Shown one piece after another: positions 19,559 through 27,754 of a stretch of 64,000 nucleotides of DNA. Position 1 is the first letter of the stretch; the number at the start of each line of letters is the position of its first letter. Source of the DNA: WVYX01 sp039592335 (lineage in GTDB: Bacteria > Gemmatimonadota > Gemmatimonadetes > Gemmatimonadales > GWC2-71-9); assembly GCA_039592335.1 (NCBI GenBank), contig JBDHBX010000001.1:124001-188000 (forward strand). The letters are read 5' to 3'. The position numbers were made by a program, and so were the translations under genes. The notes under the pieces are model-generated. The model was not told the origin of the DNA and made no database searches. It saw nothing but the letters and a program-made list of their open reading frames with translations.

Positions 19559-19632
19559 CGGGGCGTAGCGCAGCTCGGTAGCGCGCCTGCTTCGGGAGCA
19601 GGAGGTCGCTGGTTCAAATCCAGTCGCCCCGA
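19559..19632 (+). tRNA. tRNA-Pro (CGG)
   Basis: Acceptor CGGGGCG/CGCCCCG, anticodon loop TTCGGGA on stem CCTGC/GCAGG, T loop TTCAAAT, discriminator A. Last of the six-tRNA cluster. Confidence 0.97.
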
Positions 19633-19663
19633 CTGGCTAGACGGTGGGATCTGTCGCGGGGCC

Positions 19664-20389
19664 TCAGTGCCCCGAGCCCGCGCCCGCCAGGGCGAGCGGA
19701 GCGGGACAGGTGAAGGACCGCCCTTCTCCCCGGTGCGCTCCATCGGCACTGCCGTTCGAGCGCCTATCGGAACCGGGCCCCTCACACATCCGCAGCAGCG
19801 TGCACGCCGGCATGTCCCGGAGCTCCCCCCGGCACGTAGACGCACTCAGGGTGACCGGTCTCCCCCACTGGTGGTCGGGGCGCGGGAACAGGAGGACCGC
19901 TCCGGCCGCCTGTGCCACCTCGCTCCGCGTCCACCAGCAGGCGACCTCCGACGTCACCTGGACGATCTGAATCGGTGGACCGTGCGGCCGCAGAGCCTCG
20001 TCGATGTCGGTGGCCGACAGGTAACAGGCGTATTCGGGGGCTGGCTCCACGGTCCAGACATGATTGTGCCACAGCGCCAGGGTGGCCGCCGGGCACGACC
20101 AGTATTGGACATGGGTGGGGGTGCTGGCATCGATGGGCGGTCGCCACGCAAGGTCGACGACCGCGCTGTCTCCGCGCACGACGCCGATGAGACACCGCAC
20201 GGTCTCGCGGCGGAGTTCGTCCACTAGGGCGCCCAGCTCCTCAACCACATGGTCGGCAAGCACGAACCGCAGGTGACGGCCCGGCTGGTGAGCTGCGTCA
20301 CCGGCTGTCCGCGAGACGCTCGTCCCCTGCTGTGCTCGGGCCGGTGCGGCGAGCAGTATGGCCAGCAGAACGAAGGAGAGCCGTCTCAT
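19664..20389 (-). CDS. secreted protein with JAMM/MPN-like motif
   Basis: A 241-residue protein with a clean signal peptide (LSFVLLAILLAAPARAQ). The middle holds GVVRGDSAVVDLAW, then ALWHNHVW and, 14 residues on, SATDIDEA. This H-x-H ... S-x-x-D spacing recalls the zinc site of JAMM/MPN isopeptidases, with a longer insert than usual; homology is a guess. ATG at 20389 is chosen over an in-frame GTG three codons upstream because AGGTGGGA precedes it. The C-terminal 50 residues are low-complexity and end close to tRNA-Pro. Single gene between tRNA genes. Confidence 0.6.
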   Translation of the reverse strand: MRRLSFVLLAILLAAPARAQQGTSVSRTAGDAAHQPGRHLRFVLADHVVEELGALVDELRRETVRCLIGVVRGDSAVVDLAWRPPIDASTPTHVQYWSCPAATLALWHNHVWTVEPAPEYACYLSATDIDEALRPHGPPIQIVQVTSEVACWWTRSEVAQAAGAVLLFPRPDHQWGRPVTLSASTCRGELRDMPACTLLRMCEGPGSDRRSNGSADGAHRGEGRSFTCPAPLALAGAGSGH

Positions 20390-20745
20390 GTATCCCACCT
20401 GTACTCTGGGGCATTGGTGGTGCTCTGACGGTCAGGTTACGTGGCTTCCTCCTCGTGGCATCGACCGGGTTAGCCGCCCTGCTCGCACGGGAGACATGAT
20501 CCTTCGCTGCGGCAGGCGTCCATCTCTATTGAAGGGCAACAAGGGTGCCAGCTCCAGCCGCTTTCCAGGTCGTCGCGCCACACGTGGTTACCGCGACCGT
20601 ATCGCGCGTCACGTACCTCGGTTTGCGAGGCGTGGTGCAGATTGCGAGGTGCTTATCAGCCGGCGGGTATGCCTTTACCCGAGTGCGGGCGCCCGGTAGA
20701 TTCTCTCGGCGACATGCGGCTCAGCGACACTGTCGCCTCATTGCC

Positions 20746-20819
<74 letters not shown>

Positions 20820-20832
20820 TCCCCGTAAGACC

Positions 20833-20869
20833 AAGCCCCACAGTCACTTTAGATGGCTGTGGGGCTTTT
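20833..20869 (+). terminator. terminator after tRNA-Arg
   Basis: An 11-bp stem AAGCCCCACAG/CTGTGGGGCTT (20833-20843 with 20857-20867) continued by TT, placed 13 bases after the tRNA-Arg gene. Confidence 0.8.
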
Positions 20870-20907
20870 GGTTCGGGTATTTCCGATGGGCCATACCGCT
20901 CGGCTAG

Positions 20908-22065
20908 TCAGTTACGCATCGAGCCGGCCAATTCCTCAGCGGGCATCACGGTGTACGTGGATTGCATGCCGCCCAGCATGTGATCCTTTACGTGACAGTG
21001 GAACAGCCACTTGCCCGGATTGTCGGCAACCATGTCGGCTACTTGCATGCCCATGGTCGTCAGGCTCGTGACGTCCGTCCGCATGCGGTTCAGCACGACG
21101 GTGTTGCCATGCCAGTGGGGCGCGTGCACCTCGAAGTTGGTGGAGGCCATCAGGTACCAACGCACACGCTCTCCTGCACGCACCGTCAACCCTGCGAGGT
21201 GCCCGAAGGTGAAACCGTTCATCGTCTCCATGAAGTTGCTTAGGCCGAACGGCGTGAAGAACTGGAACTGACTCCGGTCTACGCTCGCCGGATCGCCCGC
21301 GTACGTCTGGATGTTGTCCTCGAGATACCAACTGGAGTTCTCGTCCACTTCGTGGAACGAGATGATGAATTCCCGGTCCACGTCGACAGGGGACCCGTCG
21401 GTGCCGATCATGCCACTGGTGGTGACGATCATCGGACCCATCAACCCGGCGTTGACGTCCTTGTCCTCGTTGGTGTGCGAGTGATACATCCACAGAATCG
21501 AACTGGGATCACCCTCCGCGGGACCGGCACGCTCCGGGACGGGCCACACGTAGACGTGCGTGCCACCCGGCGGGACCGCATCGTCCGCCTTGTCCGTGTC
21601 AGCGGTCTCATCCACGTATGGGGCACCCTCCGAGTCCTTGTCGTAGAACACGCCGTGGGGGTGCACCGAGTTGGGGAAGCTCACGTTGTTCCTGTACACG
21701 ACCCTGATCGTGTCTCCCACCTCAGCCCGCACCAACGGCCCGAGGAAGCCCAGGTGTTCCCACTCCGGCGGTCGAGGCTTGAGCGTCGTATAGGTCTCAT
21801 CCGTGTACTCGCGGTAGAGAGCCTTCTTGTACACGCGCCCGATCCGATCCGGCCCGCTCTGCATGAAGATCCTGCCGATTTCGTCAAACGGCCTACCGGT
21901 TATCTGGTCCAGCCCGCTCGGCGCGTAGTCCCATGCCACCTCATCAGCCGCGATGTAGTAGGTGTGGGTCGTCGACTGTGATCGTTGAGAAGCTCCAACG
22001 GATTCACAACCCAGAACAGCAACCGCTGAACCGGCGACGACGATACAGCTGAGCCCCAATCTCAT
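20908..22065 (-). CDS. ceruloplasmin-type multicopper oxidase lipoprotein
   Basis: A 385-residue exported protein with lipobox (AVLGC, Cys20). All copper-site motifs are visible: HPHG near residue 138, MYHSH near 195, HAPHWHG near 325 and the C-terminal type 1/trinuclear motif HCHVKDHMLGGM near 360. The domain order (ADEVAWDYAPSG at the N-terminus, GPLVRAEVGDTI) matches two-domain/ceruloplasmin-hephaestin-like oxidases, which oxidise Fe(II), Cu(I) or phenols with O2. A strong CGAGGAGG precedes the ATG. It sits alone between tRNA-Arg and the second att-like repeat, so it is probable island cargo. Confidence 0.92.
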   Translation of the reverse strand: MRLGLSCIVVAGSAVAVLGCESVGASQRSQSTTHTYYIAADEVAWDYAPSGLDQITGRPFDEIGRIFMQSGPDRIGRVYKKALYREYTDETYTTLKPRPPEWEHLGFLGPLVRAEVGDTIRVVYRNNVSFPNSVHPHGVFYDKDSEGAPYVDETADTDKADDAVPPGGTHVYVWPVPERAGPAEGDPSSILWMYHSHTNEDKDVNAGLMGPMIVTTSGMIGTDGSPVDVDREFIISFHEVDENSSWYLEDNIQTYAGDPASVDRSQFQFFTPFGLSNFMETMNGFTFGHLAGLTVRAGERVRWYLMASTNFEVHAPHWHGNTVVLNRMRTDVTSLTTMGMQVADMVADNPGKWLFHCHVKDHMLGGMQSTYTVMPAEELAGSMRN

Positions 22066-22352
22066 GGTGGTCCTCCTCGGATCTATGGAGCGAACTGAAC
22101 ACGCTCGCCGTCGGGGTTGACGAGGTGCTCTACTGGTGGTCGGGGATGAGGGTGATGAGACGGGTGTGCGTAGTACGACCGACGCGTCTGCAGGTCAGGC
22201 CGGCGCTACGGAGCCCGAGAGACATCCCAAGACCACGTTGTGTTTCTCAGAAACGGGGGCTGCGCCCGTTTCATGGCGCGAAGAAAGTAGCTCAAAGAGC
22301 CTATTTCCGATAGAGGGGCTCGGCTTTGGCGCGCCTGCAGCATTGTCACGAC

Positions 22353-22605
22353 CATTGTCACAACGCCCACGAGCGCGTATGAGCGCTGGTGAGCGTTCAG
22401 ATCAGGAAAGTAGGGTAGAATGAGCGGCCACGAGCGCTGGTGAGCGTGCGGGGATTGCCTCCGGAGCCAAAGGTCACAGGTGGACCTGCGGTCGCCTACG
22501 GCGATCCTCGGTCTGCTTCGCAGCGAATCCTGTCAGGCGCATCCGTAAGTGGAAGTCCCCGCAGCACTTAACCCACCAGTATCCTTAGGTTAGGCTAAAC
22601 TCTCC
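22353..22605 (+). repeat. att-like direct repeat, copy A (3' half of tRNA-Arg plus flanks)
   Basis: Shares about 100 bases upstream, the tRNA-Arg 3' half, and about 60 bases downstream with copy B at 26252-26462. The upstream arm contains several GAGCG/ACGAGCGC units, like the arm-type repeats that often border recombinase attachment cores. The tRNA-derived core (22457-22543) is split by a 43-base insertion (22481-22523) in place of the two T residues present in copy B. Confidence 0.8.
22481..22523. mobile_element. 43-base palindromic insertion inside the att-like core
   Basis: Relative to copy B, 43 bases replace two. The insert can fold: CTGCG (22486-22490) pairs with CGCAG (22519-22523), and inside GGTCGCC pairs with GGCGATC (one G-T) around TAC. 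Small self-complementary inserts of this kind occur as repeated palindromic elements in several bacteria; here only one copy is seen, so its mobility is inferred. Confidence 0.4.
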
Positions 22606-22765
22606 GTGCTTTCGAGGGATTCCGAGCGTCAGTACGACAGAGTCCGACATCCTATGACGGACTTTGACCCCTCAAACGGGTCACGAAACGGGTAATGCCA
22701 GTGAATCTCATGCCGGTCCCCGCCGGCAGAAACACATCCCAAGACGCACCCTTCCTCACGCTGGG

Positions 22766-25399
22766 CTAGTTCTCATACACCCTCAGCATCGCCTGAAACC
22801 TCGAGTTATCCCTGAATGGCGCGAACAGTGGATCTCTTCGGAAATCGGCGGCTGTCCAGAACGAGACGACCGAGAGCAAGTACTCGAGTTGCTCAATCGC
22901 ATCCTCGTCGTGGCCGAGGATCGCATAGACCCGAGCCAGGTTGGAGACAGCATCGAGCCCGCGAAGGGCATCCAAGGATACCGGGAGCAACTCTACGGCC
23001 CGGCGGGCACCGGCAATTGCCTCTTCTTCGTTTCCAAGCAACGCATTGCCGAGCGACAAATCGATGTGAGGGTTCAGAACCGTGCGGTAGGGAATGGTGC
23101 GGTAGGGCTCGGGTACTCGTTCTAACCTCCTGTTCCCCCGCAGCACCAGGGAGTCACCGTAGGCCCGCTGCAGTTGGCGGTTGCCAAGGAGGAAGGCAAC
23201 GGTCCCAATACTTCTATAACTCGTCGGAACGTGTTCGCGCCGGATTCGAAGGGCGTTCTCCAGATCCCCTTGGTAATAGGCCAGCAACGCAAGGCGTCCC
23301 TGCAGGGCGCGTGGCTCCATGCGATCTGCATACTCCTCGAGGAAGCGCCGCGCCCCGACCGTATCCTCCATCATCGATCGGAGGACCGCGAACTTCTCCG
23401 ATTGCGCCCCACGAGATCTCGGCTCGAGATCCAACGCCCGATCGAGATACCGCACCGCGTCGTCACGCCGCCGCATGAACCTGTACGTCTCCCCTATTGC
23501 CAGGGACGTCTGGTGCGAACGTGGGTCACGTTCCAGCGACTGCTTCAATGCGGATACGGCTTCCTCCCACCTACCCTGTCGGCGCCGGATGTACCCAATC
23601 GCCGCTAGCACCCCCGGATCCCCAGGCCGTATTCTCTCCGCCGCGAAGAAGTGCTCCAGAGCCTCGTCGTACTCGCGGTTGAAGTAGTAGTGATAGTTAC
23701 CCTGAGCCAGCCGTGTCTCGAAGGCGTTGGGCGCGAGTTCCACTGCTCGATCCATCGCAGCCTTCGCCTCCTCAGCCTGGTCGAACTGGGTGAACTCCCA
23801 GAACAGCCAGATACGCGCATAGGCCAACTCCGCATGAGCGGCGGCGAAATTCGGATCGGAGGCTACCGCCTGTTCAAAGAACTGCACTGCCTGCACGGCT
23901 TCATCGGGGTTTCTGCTTCGGTCGGCGTGGAATCGTCCCCGCAGATACGCATCATACGCCTCGCGACTCTCTGTCGGCCGCGCCTCGATCCGTTCCAGCT
24001 CTGCGGAAGAGAGACTGGCAGCCAGGGCCCCCGCCACCTGCCGAGCGACGTCGCTCTGGATGGCAAACAACTGCTCCATCGTCCACTCACGCGTGTACGT
24101 CTCTCCCCAAAGGCTCTGCCCGGTCTCGGCTTCAACGAGCGTGACGTTGACCCGCACTTGGTCACCCGCGCGCCGGATGCTCCCTTGCAGAAGGTTCGCC
24201 ACCCCAAGTTCCTCGCCGATCCGTGCTGGGGTCTTTGTGGTGCTGCGGTACTCCTCCCCCGACCTGCGTCCCAGCACGCTGAGCGCCCCTACCTTTGAGA
24301 GTTGCGTGACCACGTCCTCGTGGATGCCGACGGCAAAGGCTTCGCTCTCTTCGTCCGAGTCGGTCGTCGTGAACGGAAGCACCACGAGGGAATGAGGATC
24401 CACGTCCCCCCCACCACCAGTCACCATCCATGTGCCAACGGCCACGAGCGCCACGGCGGCGAATGCCACGGCGGCGAACCCGAAGCGGCGCTTTGCCGGC
24501 ATTCGCGGCGGAGTGATCTCGATCGGCCGCGTGTCCATCGGCGTCACGCCCCCGCTCGGGGTTGCCAATACCTCCAACTGCGATAACAACTCCTCGGCAC
24601 TCTGGAAGCGATCCGCCGGCTTCTTCTCCAGGCAGCGCAACACCAACTGCTCGAGCACGGGTGGCACCGTGTCCCGGTGCTTCGTCACCGGCTCCGGCGG
24701 CTCGGTCATGTGCGCCGACAGGATCATCTGTGGCGTCGTGCCCATGAACACGGGGCGCCCCGTGAGTAACTCGTACGCCACCGCGCCCACAGCGTAGATG
24801 TCCACCCGCTGATCGAGATGCGGATCGGCAGACGCTTGTTCCGGAGCCATGTAGGCCGGGGTGCCAAGGGCGACACCGGCTGTCGTGAGCTTCTCTCGCC
24901 CAGTCGCTTCACTCACGGCCTTCGCCACTCCGAAATCCGTCACCAGCGCGTGACGGCCACGCAGGAGGATGTTCTCAGGCTTGATGTCACGGTGAACGAC
25001 ACCGTTCACATGGGCCTCGGTCAGGGCGTCTACGACATCGCGGAGGATGCGCACCGCTTCGCCAATCGGGAGCTCCCCTTCCTTCGCCAGCTTGTCGCGG
25101 AGCGACTGTCCTTCGACATACGGCATGACGAAATAGAGGAAGCCGTCGGCCTCTCCCGAATCCAACAGCGGTAGAATGTGCGGGTGCTGGAGCTGCGCGG
25201 CGATCTTGATCTCGCGGTGGAACCGTTCGGGACCCAGCACAGCGGCGAGATCGGGACGGAGCACCTTGACGGCGACCTCACGCTCATGTCGGAGGTCTTG
25301 GGCGATGTAGACCGTAGCCATCCCACCGCTACCGATCTCACGCTGGATGGCGTAGCGGTCAGCGAGGGCAGCCTTGAGGCGATCCAGCAGGCCGGTCAT
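22766..25399 (-). CDS. Ser/Thr protein kinase with TolB-like domain and TPR repeats
   Basis: An 877-residue protein. Kinase domain about 16-280: glycine loop GSGGMATVY, Lys45, HRDIKPEN at 136-143, DFG at 155-157, APE later. One transmembrane helix (about 307-328) follows, then a periplasmic FlgO/TolB-N-like domain (about 335-465; LVVLPFTT, LLQGSIRRAGDQVRVNVTLV) and TPR repeats from about 480 to the end. This architecture occurs in Gemmatimonadota, Acidobacteriota and Myxococcota. All catalytic residues are intact. It lies alone between att-like copies A and B with no partner gene; the substrate is unknown. Confidence 0.93.
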   Translation of the reverse strand: MTGLLDRLKAALADRYAIQREIGSGGMATVYIAQDLRHEREVAVKVLRPDLAAVLGPERFHREIKIAAQLQHPHILPLLDSGEADGFLYFVMPYVEGQSLRDKLAKEGELPIGEAVRILRDVVDALTEAHVNGVVHRDIKPENILLRGRHALVTDFGVAKAVSEATGREKLTTAGVALGTPAYMAPEQASADPHLDQRVDIYAVGAVAYELLTGRPVFMGTTPQMILSAHMTEPPEPVTKHRDTVPPVLEQLVLRCLEKKPADRFQSAEELLSQLEVLATPSGGVTPMDTRPIEITPPRMPAKRRFGFAAVAFAAVALVAVGTWMVTGGGGDVDPHSLVVLPFTTTDSDEESEAFAVGIHEDVVTQLSKVGALSVLGRRSGEEYRSTTKTPARIGEELGVANLLQGSIRRAGDQVRVNVTLVEAETGQSLWGETYTREWTMEQLFAIQSDVARQVAGALAASLSSAELERIEARPTESREAYDAYLRGRFHADRSRNPDEAVQAVQFFEQAVASDPNFAAAHAELAYARIWLFWEFTQFDQAEEAKAAMDRAVELAPNAFETRLAQGNYHYYFNREYDEALEHFFAAERIRPGDPGVLAAIGYIRRRQGRWEEAVSALKQSLERDPRSHQTSLAIGETYRFMRRRDDAVRYLDRALDLEPRSRGAQSEKFAVLRSMMEDTVGARRFLEEYADRMEPRALQGRLALLAYYQGDLENALRIRREHVPTSYRSIGTVAFLLGNRQLQRAYGDSLVLRGNRRLERVPEPYRTIPYRTVLNPHIDLSLGNALLGNEEEAIAGARRAVELLPVSLDALRGLDAVSNLARVYAILGHDEDAIEQLEYLLSVVSFWTAADFRRDPLFAPFRDNSRFQAMLRVYEN

Positions 25400-25454
25400 G
25401 GAGTGACCTAGGCTGGGACTGGTCTAAGGTAGGATTCTCAGCCGGGTTCAGCCA

Positions 25455-25491
25455 GAAGAAAGCCCCGAACACCGCTGGGACGCTCGGGGCT
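25455..25491 (-). terminator. terminator after the 25516 gene
   Basis: AGCCCCGA (25461-25468) pairs with TCGGGGCT (25484-25491), and the minus strand continues with TTCTTCTGG. It lies 24 bases past the 25516 gene stop, upstream of the kinase. Confidence 0.8.
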
Positions 25492-25515
25492 CGGACGTAT
25501 TCTAGTCCAACGCGT

Positions 25516-26091
25516 TCAGAATGGGACCTGGATGAGTTGCAGACCGACGGTCGGCGATGAGAGTGTACCGTAGGCTGCAGTCCGCACCGGGGCAAGTATC
25601 TTCAACTCAGGTGCGAACCCCGTCTCGGCAAGCCGCCGGTTGTACGCACTTGCATCGTTCACCGCGGCGATTGTGCCCCAAACCCAGTTGGCCAAATAGA
25701 CCAGGGCGAAGCCGCCGGCGACATACCACCCGGCGCTATCCTCATCACAGTACTCGAAGCTGTCCTCGCAGGCGATCGCTAATCCGACCACCATCCCTGT
25801 GAGGGATGTTCCGCCGATGACGAGGTGGCGGATGCCGTGACCGGAGTTCCCCGCGTAGAACGACCCGGTCCCGAAGGGAATGAAGAAGCTTAGAATGCCG
25901 GCCAGCCAGGTGCTCTTCTCGCCGGGCTGTTGCACGATCGGGCCGACGGGCTCACCAAACATCGGTGTCGGCAGCATCGCCAGGGACACACCGTCTGCCG
26001 GTGTGCTCGTCTGGCCCATCAGGGTGTGCGGCGCACACAGGGCGACCAGTAGGAGAACGACTGCTCCACGGGACACAAGTCGGGTGGCCAT
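25516..26091 (-). CDS. exported/membrane protein resembling DUF5683
   Basis: A 191-residue protein with signal peptide (GAVVLLLVALCAPHTLMGQ) and three hydrophobic segments. The stretch LSFFIPFGTGSFYAGNSGHGIRHLVIGG, then a hydrophobic span, then ANWVWGTIAAVNDASAYNRR resembles the DUF5683/TM2-like pattern of bacterial envelope proteins. ATG at 26091 is preferred over one 13 codons upstream because GGAGG precedes it by five bases. It precedes the kinase gene in the same orientation but is separated from it by a terminator. Confidence 0.7.
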   Translation of the reverse strand: MATRLVSRGAVVLLLVALCAPHTLMGQTSTPADGVSLAMLPTPMFGEPVGPIVQQPGEKSTWLAGILSFFIPFGTGSFYAGNSGHGIRHLVIGGTSLTGMVVGLAIACEDSFEYCDEDSAGWYVAGGFALVYLANWVWGTIAAVNDASAYNRRLAETGFAPELKILAPVRTAAYGTLSSPTVGLQLIQVPF

Positions 26092-26251
26092 GCTGACCTC
26101 CGGGCGGAGAACGTGGGCCGTCGAGGCCATCGGCGGTTCGACGGATTGGGACCAACCTTGTCCCCATGTCCGTAGTGAACAAGGGGATTTCTACTCGGGA
26201 TTCGCACCGGCTGCCCTGTGACCCCTGGGCTCCTCGCGACGATGTCACACT

Positions 26252-26462
26252 CATTGTCACAACGCCCACGAGCGCGTATGAGCGCCCACGAGCGTTCAGG
26301 GTGGGAAAACGGGCGAAACGAGCGCCCACGAGCGCTGGTGAGCGTGCGGGAATTGCCTCCGGAGCCAAAGGTCACAGGTTCGAATCCTGTCAGGCGCATC
26401 TGTAAGTGGAAGTCCCCGCAGCACTTAACCCACCAGTATCCTAAGGTTAGGCTAAACTCTCC
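26252..26462 (+). repeat. att-like direct repeat, copy B (3' half of tRNA-Arg plus flanks)
   Basis: Bases 26355-26400 are identical over 46 bases to the 3' half of tRNA-Arg (20776-20821). Upstream are repeated ACGAGCGC/GAGCG units as in copy A; downstream about 60 bases match copy A closely (GTAAGTGGAAGTCCCCGCAG and GGTTAGGCTAAACTCTCC). It looks like the outer boundary of the integrated segment. Confidence 0.85.
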
Positions 26463-26526
26463 TTAGAGTTTGGGACAGACTGTGGGACCAGGATGTCAGC
26501 CATGGCCTGAGCATCCTCACGCGCTG

Positions 26527-26937
26527 TTACGAATGGGGGCTCAGATAGTCGCGCTGAAATCCTGGTCCATCCTCGGCGATCATCGCACGGATCTCGTCAG
26601 CGTACCGCTCTGCCTCTTCCGCGGATGGGAACTCTAAGAGGTCCACCCTGCGGTCACCCGCACGAACGTAAACCCGGTATATCTCCTCTGTCCCGGCTGC
26701 GAGGTCACTCCAGATTGGTCCTCCCATCTTCGTGTCAGGATCCTCCTCTCGTCGGTACCGAAACACTCGGACCTCAAGCTCCCTGAAGGGTATGGGGGCA
26801 TCCCTACCGTACCGTAGCTCGCGACGCTCGCGATCGAACACCGGCTTGGGAGTGCGTAGGACGTTCACAACCCAGGCTACCGTGATCGCGATGACCGCGA
26901 TGAACACGAAGAGGGGAGGGCCTATTTCGATCTCCAT
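26527..26937 (-). CDS. small membrane-anchored protein of unknown function
   Basis: A 136-residue protein with one N-terminal transmembrane helix (about residues 8-27; VFIAVIAITVAWVVNVL) and a soluble part rich in charged residues (FRELEVRVFRYRREED, FPSAEEAERYADEIRAMI), perhaps a PH-like or small alpha/beta fold. No family recognised. The gene starts 31 bases after an integron-like core site (26968-26974), and GTCAGCC at 26495-26501 follows its stop, as expected for one cassette. Confidence 0.65.
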   Translation of the reverse strand: MEIEIGPPLFVFIAVIAITVAWVVNVLRTPKPVFDRERRELRYGRDAPIPFRELEVRVFRYRREEDPDTKMGGPIWSDLAAGTEEIYRVYVRAGDRRVDLLEFPSAEEAERYADEIRAMIAEDGPGFQRDYLSPHS

Positions 26938-26967
26938 ACGAGGGACTCCAGGGATGCTGGTCAGTCA

Positions 26968-27067
26968 ACCCAACTGGCCTCAAAGCTGGCTGCCCTCACA
27001 ACCCCACAACACCAATGCCCGACACGGGGGCCAGGCGCTGGGCGCTGCCTGTATTAAGATGTTGGAC
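26968..27067 (-). repeat. candidate attC site 1
   Basis: A 100-base segment bounded by ACCCAAC (26968-26974) and GTTGGAC (27061-27067). Both match the integron attC core consensus RYYYAAC/GTTRRRY, and CCAAC pairs with GTTGG. It starts 7 bases after the stop of the SnoaL-like gene and ends 31 bases before the next start codon, the place where an attC should lie. Inner arms (GGCTGCC against GGCAGCGCC on the minus strand) are only partly complementary. Confidence 0.5.
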
Positions 27068-27073
27068 CGCCAG

Positions 27074-27507
27074 TCAATTAACTGAGATCACAGCGCCACG
27101 ATCTGCAATCCACGTCCACCTGTCGCCCTCCTTCAAGCATATGTCGGTCCAACGGCGCGTGACCGTGGTCTCCTCACCCGTGGCTTGTTCTTCGTGGTGG
27201 TAGTAGCCAGGTAGAGCACAATCGCCACGTTGCCGTGCACCTTGACAGCCAAGGGCTTCAGGTGAAGGAACACGGTCTCCTCGGTCTCGAAGCTCCGAGC
27301 AAAGAAAGGCCGTCTGTCTTCCTTGCTCAATGGTACAGGAGAGCCGATCGACCAGCCGAAGTAGTCGTCGTGGAAGCAGGGCAAGAGGGCTTCCAGGTCT
27401 TGGCCAGCCCAACATGCCTCCTCGAACTCCCACACCTCTTGTTGTGCGGCGGTCCGCTCCCGCAAAGCACGTAGCTCGCTCCACGCTTCGTGCTGCCTCA
27501 GCACCAT
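27074..27507 (-). pseudogene. SnoaL/DUF4440-like (NTF2 fold) gene with frameshift
   Basis: The N-terminal 107 codons (MVLRQHEAWSELRALRERT ... DLEALLPCFHDDYFGW ... VFLHLKPLAVKVHGNVAIVLYLATTTT) read in one frame. The typical C-terminus of the family (RRWTDICLKEGDRWTWIADRG) continues in another frame, to a TGA at 27074. One base gained or lost near 27185-27200 (around CACGAAGAACAAGCC on the minus strand) would join them into a protein of about 144 residues. These NTF2-fold proteins act in varied small-molecule reactions. Either a young pseudogene or a sequencing error. It lies just before candidate attC site 1. Confidence 0.7.
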
Positions 27508-27523
27508 CTGTGTTCACTCATGC

Positions 27524-27754
27524 CTAGCGCGTTAACTCACCAATGCAGTGGCGACAGTTGTCGTACCCCTCCACGTGGGCCTGGTCCAGGGTGTCTGGGT
27601 TGAAGCCGACAGCGTATCCCGCCGCGATGATCTCGTCGATCTGACAGCCACTGGGTGACGCGTCCTCGTGGATGAGGTCATGGACCTCGCGCTTGTTGGT
27701 GTTGGCGAGGTAGCGATCGCCTGTTCGGGTGTAGACGCGATACGACACGGCCAC
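27524..27754 (-). CDS. small hypothetical protein
   Basis: A 76-residue product (or 74 if the GTG two codons later is used, which better fits the GGGAGG five bases ahead of it). The sequence has normal amino-acid composition (VYTRTGDRYLANTNKREVHDL, IAAGYAVGFNPDTLDQAHV) and Cys-x-x-Cys near the end (NCRHC). I recognise no family. It overlaps the tail of the lipoprotein gene at 27532-28203 in another frame, and this is the more protein-like of the two readings there. Confidence 0.55.
   Translation of the reverse strand: MAVSYRVYTRTGDRYLANTNKREVHDLIHEDASPSGCQIDEIIAAGYAVGFNPDTLDQAHVEGYDNCRHCIGELTR

Larger units (their letters stand above)
22066..22765. other. 700-base gene-free region holding an att-like repeat
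   Basis: No credible gene is visible. The left part has a small hairpin (AAACGGG 22251-22257 with CCCGTTT 22265-22271). The middle carries the direct-repeat copy described at 22353-22605. To its right a weak inverted repeat (AGTCCG...CGGACTTT, near 22646-22670) lies downstream of the kinase gene and might act as its terminator. Confidence 0.6.

Noticed and set aside
18880..19845. Long minus-strand frames opposite the tRNA cluster
   Set aside because: They read the antisense of tRNA genes (with the usual spurious strings such as GNGTRTRDP) and have no ribosome binding site or domain.
22457..22543. A second tRNA-Arg gene at copy A (and at 26355-26400)
   Set aside because: Only the 3' half is present; there is no D arm or 5' acceptor strand, so neither can be a functional tRNA.
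26255..26350. GAGCG-rich repeats as a CRISPR array
   Set aside because: Units are short, unevenly spaced and have no regular spacers; the same block is present at copy A, fitting arm-type repeats.
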